Translations under genes and position numbers: made by a program | The notes under the pieces: model-generated | The model's input: the letters and a program-made list of their open reading frames with translations, nothing else | What the model was told of the DNA's origin: nothing | Database searches by the model: none | DNA from: Bacillota bacterium | Lineage (GTDB): Bacteria > Bacillota > Clostridia > Acetivibrionales > DSM-1351 | NCBI GenBank assembly: GCA_023390335.1 | Contig: JAEWCZ010000086.1 | Coordinates: 124,001 to 188,000, forward strand | Direction: 5' to 3' | DNA: 64,000 nt | Part shown: one piece after another, positions 8,087 through 16,942 of the stretch | How positions within the stretch are numbered: the stretch's first letter is position 1 | Layout: the number at the start of each line of letters is the position of its first letter

Positions 8087-9172
8087 TTAATACATTGATC
8101 TTTTATCCATTATGGTCTGTTCCTTGATCCTGGAAAGGCCTTCAGTAATAGATTTTGCTCTTACTTCTCCTATACCTTCCACTTTATCCAAATCTTCAAT
8201 ACTTGCCTTTATTACTCCTTGAAGATTTTGAAACTCACTTATTATTTTTTTCATTATGGTAACAGGAAGTTTTGGCAGCCTACTCAACATTCTGTAGCCT
8301 CTTGGTGAAACAGCAGTATCCAGTGAAACTGTGGCTCCTGAAAATCCCAATAGTTTTGTAACGCTTGCTGGGTCTACAAGTTCATCGTTTGACAAATTAC
8401 GAAGCTGTTTTATAATGTCATTTGTAGTTTGCCCGTCTTTTTTTATCTGATAATCCTCAATAACAAGCCATACATTGTTTTCAACATTTTGGAGAAGCTC
8501 CTCTAACTGCATGCTTATAAGTCTACCTTCATTGCCCAGTTCGCAAATGTACCTGTCAATCTCGTCAACTATTCGCATTACCATTTCTGTTCTTTGAATA
8601 ACGTATGCCACATCGTTGAGGGTGACTATATCTTCAAATTCCAATACGTTTAGATTTTTAATTCCTGCATCAAGTACGCTTTTATATTTTTCCAGAGTTT
8701 GCAAGGCCTGATTGGCTCGGATTAATATTGTGGAGGTATCCCTTAATATATATTTTTTGTTATCCTTGTAAAGGGTAATAACATTTCGTCTTTGGGAAAT
8801 ACATAAAACAATCTCACCTGTCTGTTTTGCAAATCTTTCTGCTGTTTTATGTCTGGTTCCTGTCTCAGTTGTTACTATAGAAGCATCAGGAATGAGGAGC
8901 GCATTTGCATACAAAATTACCTTTAAGTCCTTACTGACCACTATGGCTCCGTCCATTTTTGCAAGTTCATATAGGTGTGATGAGGTATAAGGTTTATTTA
9001 TTGTAAATCCGCCGTCAACTATTTTTATTACCTCTGGAGAGTCTCCGATTACTATCAAGGCACCGGTTTTTGCCTTTAATATGTTTTCCAGGCCCTCTCG
9101 GAGTGAAGTTCCCGGTGCCATCATCCTTAAAACATCTAAAAAGCTGTCATTTTTTAATCTCTCCAACCTCAT
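8087..9172 (-). CDS. disA: DNA-integrity scanning diadenylate cyclase DisA
   Basis: DisA makes cyclic di-AMP from two ATP and scans DNA for branched structures. The protein is 361 residues from the ATG at 9172, which follows GGAGGAG by nine bases; an ATG at 9190 overlaps that site and is less likely. The DAC domain covers the N-terminal ~145 residues, with the DGA motif (residues 74-76) and GTRHKTAER (105-113), where the family's second Arg is Lys. A helical spine and a C-terminal helix-hairpin-helix DNA-binding region (DLDKVEGIGEVRAKSI) follow. It is 82 bases downstream of radA on the same strand, the usual radA-disA pairing. Confidence 0.95.
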   Translation of the reverse strand: MRLERLKNDSFLDVLRMMAPGTSLREGLENILKAKTGALIVIGDSPEVIKIVDGGFTINKPYTSSHLYELAKMDGAIVVSKDLKVILYANALLIPDASIVTTETGTRHKTAERFAKQTGEIVLCISQRRNVITLYKDNKKYILRDTSTILIRANQALQTLEKYKSVLDAGIKNLNVLEFEDIVTLNDVAYVIQRTEMVMRIVDEIDRYICELGNEGRLISMQLEELLQNVENNVWLVIEDYQIKKDGQTTNDIIKQLRNLSNDELVDPASVTKLLGFSGATVSLDTAVSPRGYRMLSRLPKLPVTIMKKIISEFQNLQGVIKASIEDLDKVEGIGEVRAKSITEGLSRIKEQTIMDKRSMY

Positions 9173-9254
9173 TTTAAATTGCTCCTCCATTTAACTCTAT
9201 ACTTTTTAATTCCTAGACTATTTTACAATAAAATACTGCTTATAACAATTTGTA

Positions 9255-10646
9255 TTATTTAAAAAGCATTCCTATAACTTCTTGAATTGATTTTACTTCA
9301 TGTACTTTTATATTCTTTATGTCAAGTGATCTTATAAGTGCATTCTTAGCTACATATACATGCCTGAATCCTCTCCTGTCAAGTTCCCTGATTCTTAATT
9401 CAAGAGAAGGCACCTTTTTTAATTCCCCCGTAAGTCCGACGTCGGATATAAAAGCCGTATCATTAGGTATTTCCTTATCATAAACAGAGGATACAATACT
9501 CATTATTATTGACAGATTTACAGCAGGCTCTTTAAACTTAAGGCCCCCTGTAGTCTTGATAACAACATCTCTATCATAGAGAGATATTTTCCCTCTTTGT
9601 TCAAGTATGGATATCAGAGTGTTTAGCTGTTCTCTTCTTACACACTCTCCGATCCGAGAAGGAAACGGTGTATATGTCTTTGATACAAGACTTTCTATTT
9701 CTACTATAATCGGTCGTGAACCGTCTTTTACAACAGTAAGTGCACTTCCCGACACTTTTTCATTCTTACCCCTGGTGGTCATAAAATATTCAGATGGATT
9801 ATCAATTGATTCAAGGCCATTTTCAGTCATGGAAAAATAGCCTCTCTCCCATGTGCTGCCAAACCTGTTTTTTGACACTGAGAGTCCTCTAAGCTCTTCT
9901 TCGTTATCACCATCCAATATAAGCACAGCATCCACTAAATGTTCAAGTGCCCTGAGTCCCGCTATTTCCTCACTTTTATTCATTTGTCCTACCAGAAATA
10001 CCGCTCTGGGCCGTGCTGGGTCTTTGGCCAGTTTCAGAAGTTCATTGGCGCACTCCATGGTCTGTGTAGGAGAACCTGCTCTGGAACCTGGGAAGCCTTC
10101 CAGTACGAATGTCTGTATACTGTCTACTATTAGAAGGTCGGGGTCTACTTGTGAAACGACATTAAGAACATTGTCCATACTATTGTCTGAGTATACCCAC
10201 ACGCTGTCATCTATTTTATTAAAAATCCGGTCAGCTCGGCTTTTTATCTGGCTTTCGCTTTCCTCACCGGATGCATAAAGCACTTTTAGTCCTTTTGATG
10301 CAACATCCCCCGCAACCTGAAGAAGCAATGTAGATTTTCCTGCACCGGGTTTAGCTGTAATAATGGTTATTGAGTCCTTGACTATTCCTCCGCCCATAAC
10401 CCTGTTGAATTCACTTATTCCTGTTACGATACGGTCACTATTACCGGCCTTAACTTGAGTCAACTTTACTATGGGCTTTGTCACCCTTGCAGAAGCTGAC
10501 TTGGTGCTCTTTTGATTTTGTATTTCCCTTTCTTCAAAGGTGTTCCAGCTATCGCACTCCGGACAACGCCCTACCCATTTTGAGGATTCGTATCCGCAAT
10601 TGCTACATTTGAAAACTGTCTTGTTTTTTATGTTAACCAACCCCAT
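9255..10646 (-). CDS. radA: DNA repair protein RadA
   Basis: RadA (Sms) is a RecA-related ATPase and branch-migration helicase in recombinational repair. The 463-residue protein has an N-terminal four-cysteine zinc finger (C14, C17, C28, C31), Walker A AKPGAGKST (98-106), Walker B LLIVDSIQ (171-178), the RadA-specific KNRFG (259-263) and a C-terminal Lon-protease-like domain. Two normally strict positions differ: the Gly-Asp before the P-loop Pro is Ala-Lys, and the VGHVTK segment is VGQMNK (219-224). It still looks like an intact RadA. There is no strong ribosome binding site before the ATG; the GH15 gene ends 34 bases upstream, so translation may depend on the operon. disA follows. Confidence 0.92.
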   Translation of the reverse strand: MGLVNIKNKTVFKCSNCGYESSKWVGRCPECDSWNTFEEREIQNQKSTKSASARVTKPIVKLTQVKAGNSDRIVTGISEFNRVMGGGIVKDSITIITAKPGAGKSTLLLQVAGDVASKGLKVLYASGEESESQIKSRADRIFNKIDDSVWVYSDNSMDNVLNVVSQVDPDLLIVDSIQTFVLEGFPGSRAGSPTQTMECANELLKLAKDPARPRAVFLVGQMNKSEEIAGLRALEHLVDAVLILDGDNEEELRGLSVSKNRFGSTWERGYFSMTENGLESIDNPSEYFMTTRGKNEKVSGSALTVVKDGSRPIIVEIESLVSKTYTPFPSRIGECVRREQLNTLISILEQRGKISLYDRDVVIKTTGGLKFKEPAVNLSIIMSIVSSVYDKEIPNDTAFISDVGLTGELKKVPSLELRIRELDRRGFRHVYVAKNALIRSLDIKNIKVHEVKSIQEVIGMLFK

Positions 10647-10680
10647 TTTTACTTTTAATCTATACTGTATATCTTAAACA

Positions 10681-12615
10681 TTAGAGCACACCCGCATTTA
10701 TAAGCTCTGAATAAACGTGTACGTACATTGCGTGAGACCATGTAAGGGGAAGTATCCATTCGGGTTTTCCTGTATCCCTGTTAACCTGTTCCGGCAGTAG
10801 GCCCATTTCAGTTTTTCCATTTGCTGCCCATATCAAGTATTCCTTTGCCTTTTCATAATTTCCTGATTTTGCATGATACAACGCTATCCAAAGGGTAGTT
10901 AATATCCATGGATTCCCGCCTATATATGTGTCGTTTTCATATCTCTTTATACCGCCCACGCCTTGTGCCGTAAGAACTTGTTCAATTAAAGAAACTGTAT
11001 CTTTCAGCATAGGATCACCTATATCAAAAATTTCAAAAGGTATACCAAGTCCAACAAGGCTTACGTCTACAATCCAATCCTCTTTGGTTACATCCCTAAC
11101 ATAACCCTTTGGATTTACAGTAATTAACATGGTATCTCCAGATGGTTCCTGTCCGAAGCCGTTTAGTTTTACCCTTATGCTTCTGATGAATCGTCTGTAG
11201 TCTTCTTTCCAAAAGTATTTTACTATTGCTCTTTTAATATTGTCTGCTGTTTGATCCCACATAGTAAAATCTTCCGGACTTTTCCCAAGTATACGCGCTA
11301 TTGCCGCTGCTGATCTGAGTCCTGCACATACAGAAGCTGAGGAGTATGCATGTTCTCCGTACCTTTCTTCCCATAAGTCGAAACTGGGCCTTGGAAGTCC
11401 GGTCTCACTGTCTATAAAATCTACAAGGAAATCTGCTGCTGACTTAACACTGTCCCAAACGGATTTCAGAAAATCTATGTCCTTTGCATAGTTGTAATGG
11501 TTCAACATTCCCCAGATTATTGTCCCGGTCTCATCTACCTGGAGGCCCCAGCAGGGACCTAAATTCCCATTCATATGATATCTCTGCTGCCAGCTTCCAT
11601 CCTCATCCTGAACGGTTACAGTCCATTTATAGAAATGGGCTACACTTTCGCTTAACCCGCCAATATCCAATGCACCTGTAATAAAGGCCGCATCCCTTCC
11701 CCAACAGTAAGCATATTTACCGCATTTCGTAAAATATTCATCGACTTCGGGCGCAGCCATCAATCCACCGCTTGTTTTGTTATACATTAATCTAAAAACA
11801 AGAAGGGATCTTTTATAAAGTTCATCTAAAAGAGTATTTCCAGATTTTAATTTTGTTGTTTTCTCCAGATAGTCCTTCCAGTACTGTCCTGTTTCTCTTA
11901 AGGCTGTAAGCCCTCCTACAATCTTTACCTTTTTCACAAGTGCTTTGCAAGATTTTAGTGTGTCTGCTGCACATACATACACATTAAAAGACTTTACCTC
12001 GTGAGGTTGGAAAACTCCTAACTCCCACGAAACAGCAGCATCCTTCATCATTCCTATATCGTCCTTGCCATAAAGGTATGTATTAATTGCCGCATCACTG
12101 GCATTATTACCGATTTGAAACTGGTATACCGGTGTATCTGAGGTAATGGCAATATAGCTATCAGGCATATAGTGAACCATTGCTTCATTCTTGAAATCAA
12201 ACAAGCTGCATGCTACTTCTGAATCACTACTGGCAGCTGCCGAAAAACTCATTAGTCCCAGCTCCCTGCTCTCGCTATGCAGATTCTCTATTTCAAGTCT
12301 ACGAACCAAAACATCCATTTCAGGATGTACAAAGTCGTATAGCACTACCTTGTATCCATCAAAAAAGTTGGTAACCGTGTTTTTAATTATATTGGAATCA
12401 GGAAGATACTCCTGATGATAATCGCATCGGATGTCATTAAGCCAAACAGTACTTCCTGTTTTATTTTTCTCAAATAATCCCAGAAACATTTTATCCAAAT
12501 GTTGTACGTAATCAATATCAGGCCAGAAAAGCCTTAAAAGTTCAGCTCTTTCGCTAAAACATGCCAACATTGAAGAATTTCCGGTAATTGCGTTGTTATA
12601 ATATGATTTTTGCAT
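10681..12615 (-). CDS. Cytoplasmic GH15-family glucosidase
   Basis: The 644-residue protein combines an N-terminal beta-rich domain (about 1-250) with an (alpha/alpha)6 barrel of the glycoside hydrolase 15 type. The barrel carries YCWGRDAAF, the general acid in DLWEERYG (E416) and the general base in GLLPEQVN (E609), both characteristic of glucoamylases and glucodextranases. There is no signal peptide, so it acts on intracellular alpha-glucosides such as maltodextrin, glycogen fragments or trehalose; the exact substrate cannot be read. The start is supported by GGAGG five bases upstream. It is followed after 34 bases by radA and then disA, so a metabolic enzyme appears to lead a DNA-repair transcription unit. 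Confidence 0.88.
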   Translation of the reverse strand: MQKSYYNNAITGNSSMLACFSERAELLRLFWPDIDYVQHLDKMFLGLFEKNKTGSTVWLNDIRCDYHQEYLPDSNIIKNTVTNFFDGYKVVLYDFVHPEMDVLVRRLEIENLHSESRELGLMSFSAAASSDSEVACSLFDFKNEAMVHYMPDSYIAITSDTPVYQFQIGNNASDAAINTYLYGKDDIGMMKDAAVSWELGVFQPHEVKSFNVYVCAADTLKSCKALVKKVKIVGGLTALRETGQYWKDYLEKTTKLKSGNTLLDELYKRSLLVFRLMYNKTSGGLMAAPEVDEYFTKCGKYAYCWGRDAAFITGALDIGGLSESVAHFYKWTVTVQDEDGSWQQRYHMNGNLGPCWGLQVDETGTIIWGMLNHYNYAKDIDFLKSVWDSVKSAADFLVDFIDSETGLPRPSFDLWEERYGEHAYSSASVCAGLRSAAAIARILGKSPEDFTMWDQTADNIKRAIVKYFWKEDYRRFIRSIRVKLNGFGQEPSGDTMLITVNPKGYVRDVTKEDWIVDVSLVGLGIPFEIFDIGDPMLKDTVSLIEQVLTAQGVGGIKRYENDTYIGGNPWILTTLWIALYHAKSGNYEKAKEYLIWAANGKTEMGLLPEQVNRDTGKPEWILPLTWSHAMYVHVYSELINAGVL

Positions 12616-12640
12616 AAAAACCTCCGCATTTTACTACCTC

Positions 12641-12669
12641 ATTATAGCATATTGAATTTACAGAGTAAC
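12641..12669 (-). promoter_or_regulatory. Promoter of the GH15-radA-disA unit
   Basis: TATAAT (12646-12641) lies 17 bases downstream of a weak TTACTC (12669-12664) on the minus strand. The predicted start is about 20 bases before the GH15 start codon. Confidence 0.5.
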
Positions 12670-12738
12670 AAATTATATAAATAATTTAATCTATTTATGC
12701 ACAAACTACTTCAGATAAATACTATTTTGGAGGAAAAA

Positions 12739-14001
12739 ATGCAAACATTATTATTTAATATAATTTTTTATATAAGCGAGCTTATACAGATATTAGTGTT
12801 CATTGCAGGCTGCTATTTTTTTGGAATATCTGTTTTTGGTTGGATTAAAAGAAAAGAAAAACTCTCGCAAAATATTGTTCCTGCAAAACGATTTGCCCTT
12901 GTAGTAGCTGCCCATAATGAAGAGCTTGTAATAGGCCATATCGTAGACAGTCTTTTTAAGCTAAACTACCCCAAAAATTTGTATGATGTTTTTGTTATAG
13001 CTGATAATTGTACAGATAATACTGCCGGAATTGCCCGCAAATTCGGAGCCAAGGTACATATCCGTGAGAATGCCACTAAAAGGGGTAAAGGACATGCACT
13101 TGAATGGATGTTTAATAGGATTTTTCATATGAATACAAGCTATGATGCCGTGGCTGTTTTTGATGCGGATAATCTTGTATCTCCGAATTTTCTATTGGAA
13201 ATGAACAAACAAATGTGCCAAGGCTTCAAGGTTGTTCAGGGTTACATTGACAGTAAAAACCCATATGACAGTTGGATAACCTGCTCCTATTCCATTGCTT
13301 TCTGGCTTTCAAACAGGATATTTCAGTTACCTAGATACTATCTCAAGCTAAGCTGCGGGTTGTGCGGAACAGGATTTTGTATTGATACTTCAATACTTAA
13401 ATCTTTAAAATGGGGAGCTACATGTCTGACCGAAGATTTAGAATATACCATGAAGCTTGCCTTAAATGGAGTTAAAATAGGCTGGGCCCACGAAGCGGTG
13501 GTTTATGATGAAAAACCCATTACACTTAGACAGTCCTGGCATCAGCGAAAAAGATGGATGCAGGGTCATGCGGAGTGCGCTCAGATGTATCTGGGAGCCC
13601 TGTTTAAGAAAGCTTTTTTCAAAGGTGACCTTACTTCTCTTGACTGTGCCTTGTATTTGTTTCAACCCATAAGATTTATTTTTGTAGGATTAATGACTGT
13701 TATGATGTGGGTTCAAACGGTTTATCCTCAATTCCCTATCTACAGCGTACAATATGTATTTCCCGTTCAGGTGTGGTATTTAATGGGCCTCTTTGAGGTA
13801 CTCTACGGGCCGTTGGTTATTCTGGCAGAGAAAAAGTTCAGTTTAAAGGTGATACTTGGGTTTGTTATTTACCCGTACTATTGTCTGACCTGGGTTCCAA
13901 TTACCATACAAGGATTTATGGAGAAAAACAACAAGGAGTGGAATCATACTGTCCATACTAGGCAGATTAGCATAAGTGAATTGGAGAATAGCAACGGGTA
14001 A
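12739..14001 (+). CDS. Membrane glycosyltransferase family 2
   Basis: The 420-residue protein starts at the ATG at 12739, after TGGAGGAAAAA; a longer frame to 12697 has no site. One N-terminal membrane helix (about 5-35) precedes a GT-A domain with AAHNEE, ADNCTDNT, the metal-binding FDADN (about 141-145), TEDLE (231-235) and QRKRW (269-273). The last is the QxxRW motif of processive beta-glycosyltransferases such as cellulose, hyaluronan and PNAG synthases. Two to three further membrane helices follow (about 305-400). It probably makes or modifies a cell-surface polysaccharide. It is a single gene, divergent from the GH15 enzyme, with no export or regulatory partner nearby. Confidence 0.85.
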   Translation: MQTLLFNIIFYISELIQILVFIAGCYFFGISVFGWIKRKEKLSQNIVPAKRFALVVAAHNEELVIGHIVDSLFKLNYPKNLYDVFVIADNCTDNTAGIARKFGAKVHIRENATKRGKGHALEWMFNRIFHMNTSYDAVAVFDADNLVSPNFLLEMNKQMCQGFKVVQGYIDSKNPYDSWITCSYSIAFWLSNRIFQLPRYYLKLSCGLCGTGFCIDTSILKSLKWGATCLTEDLEYTMKLALNGVKIGWAHEAVVYDEKPITLRQSWHQRKRWMQGHAECAQMYLGALFKKAFFKGDLTSLDCALYLFQPIRFIFVGLMTVMMWVQTVYPQFPIYSVQYVFPVQVWYLMGLFEVLYGPLVILAEKKFSLKVILGFVIYPYYCLTWVPITIQGFMEKNNKEWNHTVHTRQISISELENSNG

Positions 14002-14021
14002 TAAAACCTTAAACATTTATT

Positions 14022-14060
14022 CTGCTAAACCTCCGTATTTATCTTGTGAAGGTTTAGCAG
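14022..14060 (+). terminator. Hairpin downstream of the glycosyltransferase gene
   Basis: CTGCTAAACCT (14022-14032) and AGGTTTAGCAG (14050-14060) form a perfect 11-base stem with a 17-base loop. The T-run after it is weak (CTTTACTATTC). Confidence 0.6.
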
Positions 14061-14065
14061 CTTTA

Positions 14066-14376
14066 CTATTCAAAGAACAAATGAAAGTTGCTATATCTGT
14101 TCAGAGAGTTCAAACCTTGCTTAATAAATAACCATGTATCCTGGTATTCTCCATGCACAGCAAAATCGCTATTACTCTTTATTGATAGACGTCATAGTAC
14201 TCAAAATATTAAACATTGCCCTCTCTTTTCATTTCTTTTAATAATTCTTTGAACATCTTTTGTCTCTATGTTGGTTTGAGTGTAAAGTATTTTAACCTCG
14301 TTATTTTCAACTATATTTAATTTGGGAATATAAGCTCCATTTCCCTTTTTAAAAAACAGCCAAAACCTACATATAC
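14066..14376 (-). pseudogene. Decayed gene, family unknown
   Basis: One minus-strand frame stays protein-like for about 100 codons but is broken by two in-frame TGA codons (the first at 14203-14201). Upstream of the stops it reads GAYIPKLNIVE, TKDVQRIIKRNEKRG and QCLIF. After the stops it continues in the same frame with HGEYQDTWLFIKQG and NRYSNFHLFFE, ending at TAG (14068-14066). No ATG or ribosome binding site is visible, and the upstream end runs into the clpC terminator. I do not recognise the family. The consistent frame and amino-acid composition suggest the remnant of a gene whose 5' part was deleted. Confidence 0.5.
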
Positions 14377-14429
14377 AAAAAGTGCATCCTAAATGTCTGA
14401 CAGAAAATCTAACATTTTAAGATGCACTT
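14375..14429 (-). terminator. Terminator of the ctsR-clpC operon
   Basis: Arms 14380-14396 and 14412-14429 pair over about 17 bases with one wobble/bulge. On the minus strand the stem is followed by TTTTTG. It lies about 60 bases beyond the clpC stop codon. Confidence 0.85.
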
Positions 14430-14488
14430 TACTTGAATTAAGTATTTAATTTTAGTAAATTTGTCATGACGAGCAAATATTCTTATAC

Positions 14489-16921
14489 TTACTTCTTACT
14501 AACTACAATGTTTTCCTCTTCAAACTCAATCTTAATGCTGTCTCCTGCCTTTACCTTGCCTTCCAACATGTCTTCAGCTAACTTATCCTCAACCATACTT
14601 TGTATAGCACGTCTTAGCGGTCTTGCTCCAAAAACGGGGTCAAAGCCCTTTTGAGCCAGATGCCCCATAGCCTCTTCACTTACTTCCATTGTTATTTCAT
14701 TAGCCTTTAGCCTGTTTACAAGAACATCCAGCATGAGACGTACAATTTCTTTTATGTTTTCCTTACTCAACGGGTGGAAAACAATTATATCGTCAATTCT
14801 GTTAAGGAATTCCGGTCTGAACATCTTTTTGAGTTCTCCCATTACATTACTCTTCATATCCTCATAATTCTTTGCGCTCTCATCGCTTGAAGCTGAGAAT
14901 CCAAGTCTTTTAGGTTCAGTAATGGTTCGTGCACCCACGTTTGATGTCATAATTATAATTGTATTTCTGAAATCCACCACACGTCCTTGTGAATCAGTAA
15001 GTCTTCCGTCTTCCAGTATTTGGAGCAGTATATTGAAAATATCAGGATGTGCCTTTTCTATTTCATCAAACAAAAGTACTGAGTACGGCTTTCTTCTAAC
15101 CCTTTCAGTAAGCTGTCCTCCCTCGTCATAACCTACGTAACCCGGCGGTGACCCAACCAGTTTGGAAACACTATGCTTCTCCATGAACTCTGACATATCA
15201 ACGCGAATCATTGACTTTTCATCGCCGAACATGGCTTCTGCCAATGCTTTGCAAAGCTCAGTCTTACCAACTCCCGTAGGGCCCATGAATATAAATGAAC
15301 CCACCGGTCGTTTCGGGTCTTTCAACCCAACACGTCCTCTTCTGATTGCCCTTGATATGGACTTAACAGCTTCATCTTGACCGATTACACGTTTGTGAAG
15401 TGTTTCCTCCATTTTCAGAAGTCTTTCCGATTCTTCTTCTGCAAGCCTCTTTACAGGTATTCCAGTCCAGCTTGCAACTATATCGGCTATGTCGTCTTCG
15501 GTAACAGTATCAGTTTTTGTTTGATTCTTCTGGTGCCATTGATCTCTTATCTTATCAAGCTCATTTTTAAGCTTTTGCTCGTCGTCTCTTATTCTTGCAG
15601 CTTTTTCAAACTCCTGACACCTGATAGCATCTTCCTTTTCCTTGCTAAGCTTTTCAACCTTCTCCTCCATTTGCTTTAAATCAGGTGGAGCAGTAAAGGT
15701 TTTGAGTCTTATTCTAGAAGCCGCCTCATCAATCAAGTCAATAGCCTTGTCAGGCAGGAACCTATCTGTTATATATCTGTCCCCAAGCTTAACTGCAGCT
15801 TCAAGTGCATCATCGGTTATCTTTACTCTATGGTGTGCCTCGTATTTGTCACGAACACCCTTCAATATTTCTACAGCCTCTTCTTTTGAAGGCTCGCCTA
15901 CGGTTATTGGCTGGAATCTTCTTTCCAGAGCAGCATCCTTCTCAATATGTTTTCTATATTCATTTAAGGTTGTTGCACCTATAACCTGAATTTCGCCTCT
16001 TGCAAGGGAAGGTTTGAGTATGTTTGAAGCATCAATAGCTCCCTCTGCAGCTCCCGCGCCGACAATGGTGTGCAGTTCATCAATGAACAATATTACATTT
16101 CCGGCCTTTCGGATTTCTTCCATAGCTTTTTTAAGTCTGTCTTCAAATTCTCCCCTGTACTTTGCACCTGCAACCATAGAGGATAAATCCAGAGTAACAA
16201 CTCTCTTGTCACTTAAAATTTCGGGAATATTACCTTCAACTATTTTCTGTGCAAGACCTTCTGCAATAGCAGTCTTACCAACACCTGGCTCACCTATGAG
16301 ACATGGGTTGTTTTTGGTTCTTCTGCTAAGAATCTGAATAACTCTCTCTATTTCCTTGTCACGTCCTATAACAGGGTCAATTTTCCCGTCTCTTGCCATA
16401 TCTGTCAAATCTCTTCCGAATTGGTTAAGTGTTGGAGTATTTGAGTTTGAACTGCTGCTCTTTGCAGAACCGTTTGAACCGGGAGCCTCTTCAGTTAGAA
16501 TTTTTACAAGTTCATTCAGGAGCTTTTGGGGATCGACTCCCAAATCCATCAAAATTCTGACAGCAACACTTTCTCCTTCTTTCATAATCCCTAGTAGAAG
16601 GTGCTCTGTACCAATGTATCCCTGTCCCATTCTTCTTGCCTCTTTAAAAGCAAGCTCAAGTACCCTTTTGGTTCTAGGAGTAAACCCTACAGGCTGTGCA
16701 CCCTCGGCATCCCCTTTTCCAATAAGTTCTTCGATCTCCTTGAGAATCTTATCCTCGGTTATTCCCTGTCCCTGAAGTACTCTGGCTGCAACACCTGTTC
16801 CTTCTTTTACAAGTCCCAAGAGTATATGTTCGGTACCGACATAATTATGTCCTAAATCTACAGCAGCCTGCTGTGAAAAACCAATTGCTCTCTCTGCCTT
16901 TTCTGTAAAACGTTGATACAT
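14489..16921 (-). CDS. clpC: ATP-dependent Clp protease ATPase subunit ClpC
   Basis: ClpC is a hexameric AAA+ unfoldase that feeds substrates, including arginine-phosphorylated proteins, to ClpP. The 810-residue protein has two N-terminal Clp repeats (about 1-145), the first AAA+ module (Walker A GEPGVGKT 210-217, Walker B VILFIDE 276-282), a middle coiled-coil with a UVR-like segment (about 420-460) and the second AAA+ module (Walker A GPTGVGKT 547-554). The start follows GAGAGGTGATGAAAG. It lies 21 bases downstream of mcsB and is the last gene of the CtsR-controlled operon. Confidence 0.97.
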   Translation of the reverse strand: MYQRFTEKAERAIGFSQQAAVDLGHNYVGTEHILLGLVKEGTGVAARVLQGQGITEDKILKEIEELIGKGDAEGAQPVGFTPRTKRVLELAFKEARRMGQGYIGTEHLLLGIMKEGESVAVRILMDLGVDPQKLLNELVKILTEEAPGSNGSAKSSSSNSNTPTLNQFGRDLTDMARDGKIDPVIGRDKEIERVIQILSRRTKNNPCLIGEPGVGKTAIAEGLAQKIVEGNIPEILSDKRVVTLDLSSMVAGAKYRGEFEDRLKKAMEEIRKAGNVILFIDELHTIVGAGAAEGAIDASNILKPSLARGEIQVIGATTLNEYRKHIEKDAALERRFQPITVGEPSKEEAVEILKGVRDKYEAHHRVKITDDALEAAVKLGDRYITDRFLPDKAIDLIDEAASRIRLKTFTAPPDLKQMEEKVEKLSKEKEDAIRCQEFEKAARIRDDEQKLKNELDKIRDQWHQKNQTKTDTVTEDDIADIVASWTGIPVKRLAEEESERLLKMEETLHKRVIGQDEAVKSISRAIRRGRVGLKDPKRPVGSFIFMGPTGVGKTELCKALAEAMFGDEKSMIRVDMSEFMEKHSVSKLVGSPPGYVGYDEGGQLTERVRRKPYSVLLFDEIEKAHPDIFNILLQILEDGRLTDSQGRVVDFRNTIIIMTSNVGARTITEPKRLGFSASSDESAKNYEDMKSNVMGELKKMFRPEFLNRIDDIIVFHPLSKENIKEIVRLMLDVLVNRLKANEITMEVSEEAMGHLAQKGFDPVFGARPLRRAIQSMVEDKLAEDMLEGKVKAGDSIKIEFEEENIVVSKK

Positions 16922-16942
16922 CTTTCATCACCTCTCGTATAC

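Noticed and set aside
14195..14205. TGA read-through or selenocysteine in the decayed frame
   Set aside because: Two TGA codons occur within four codons, there is no start codon or downstream SECIS-like hairpin, and the 5' part is missing; decay is simpler.
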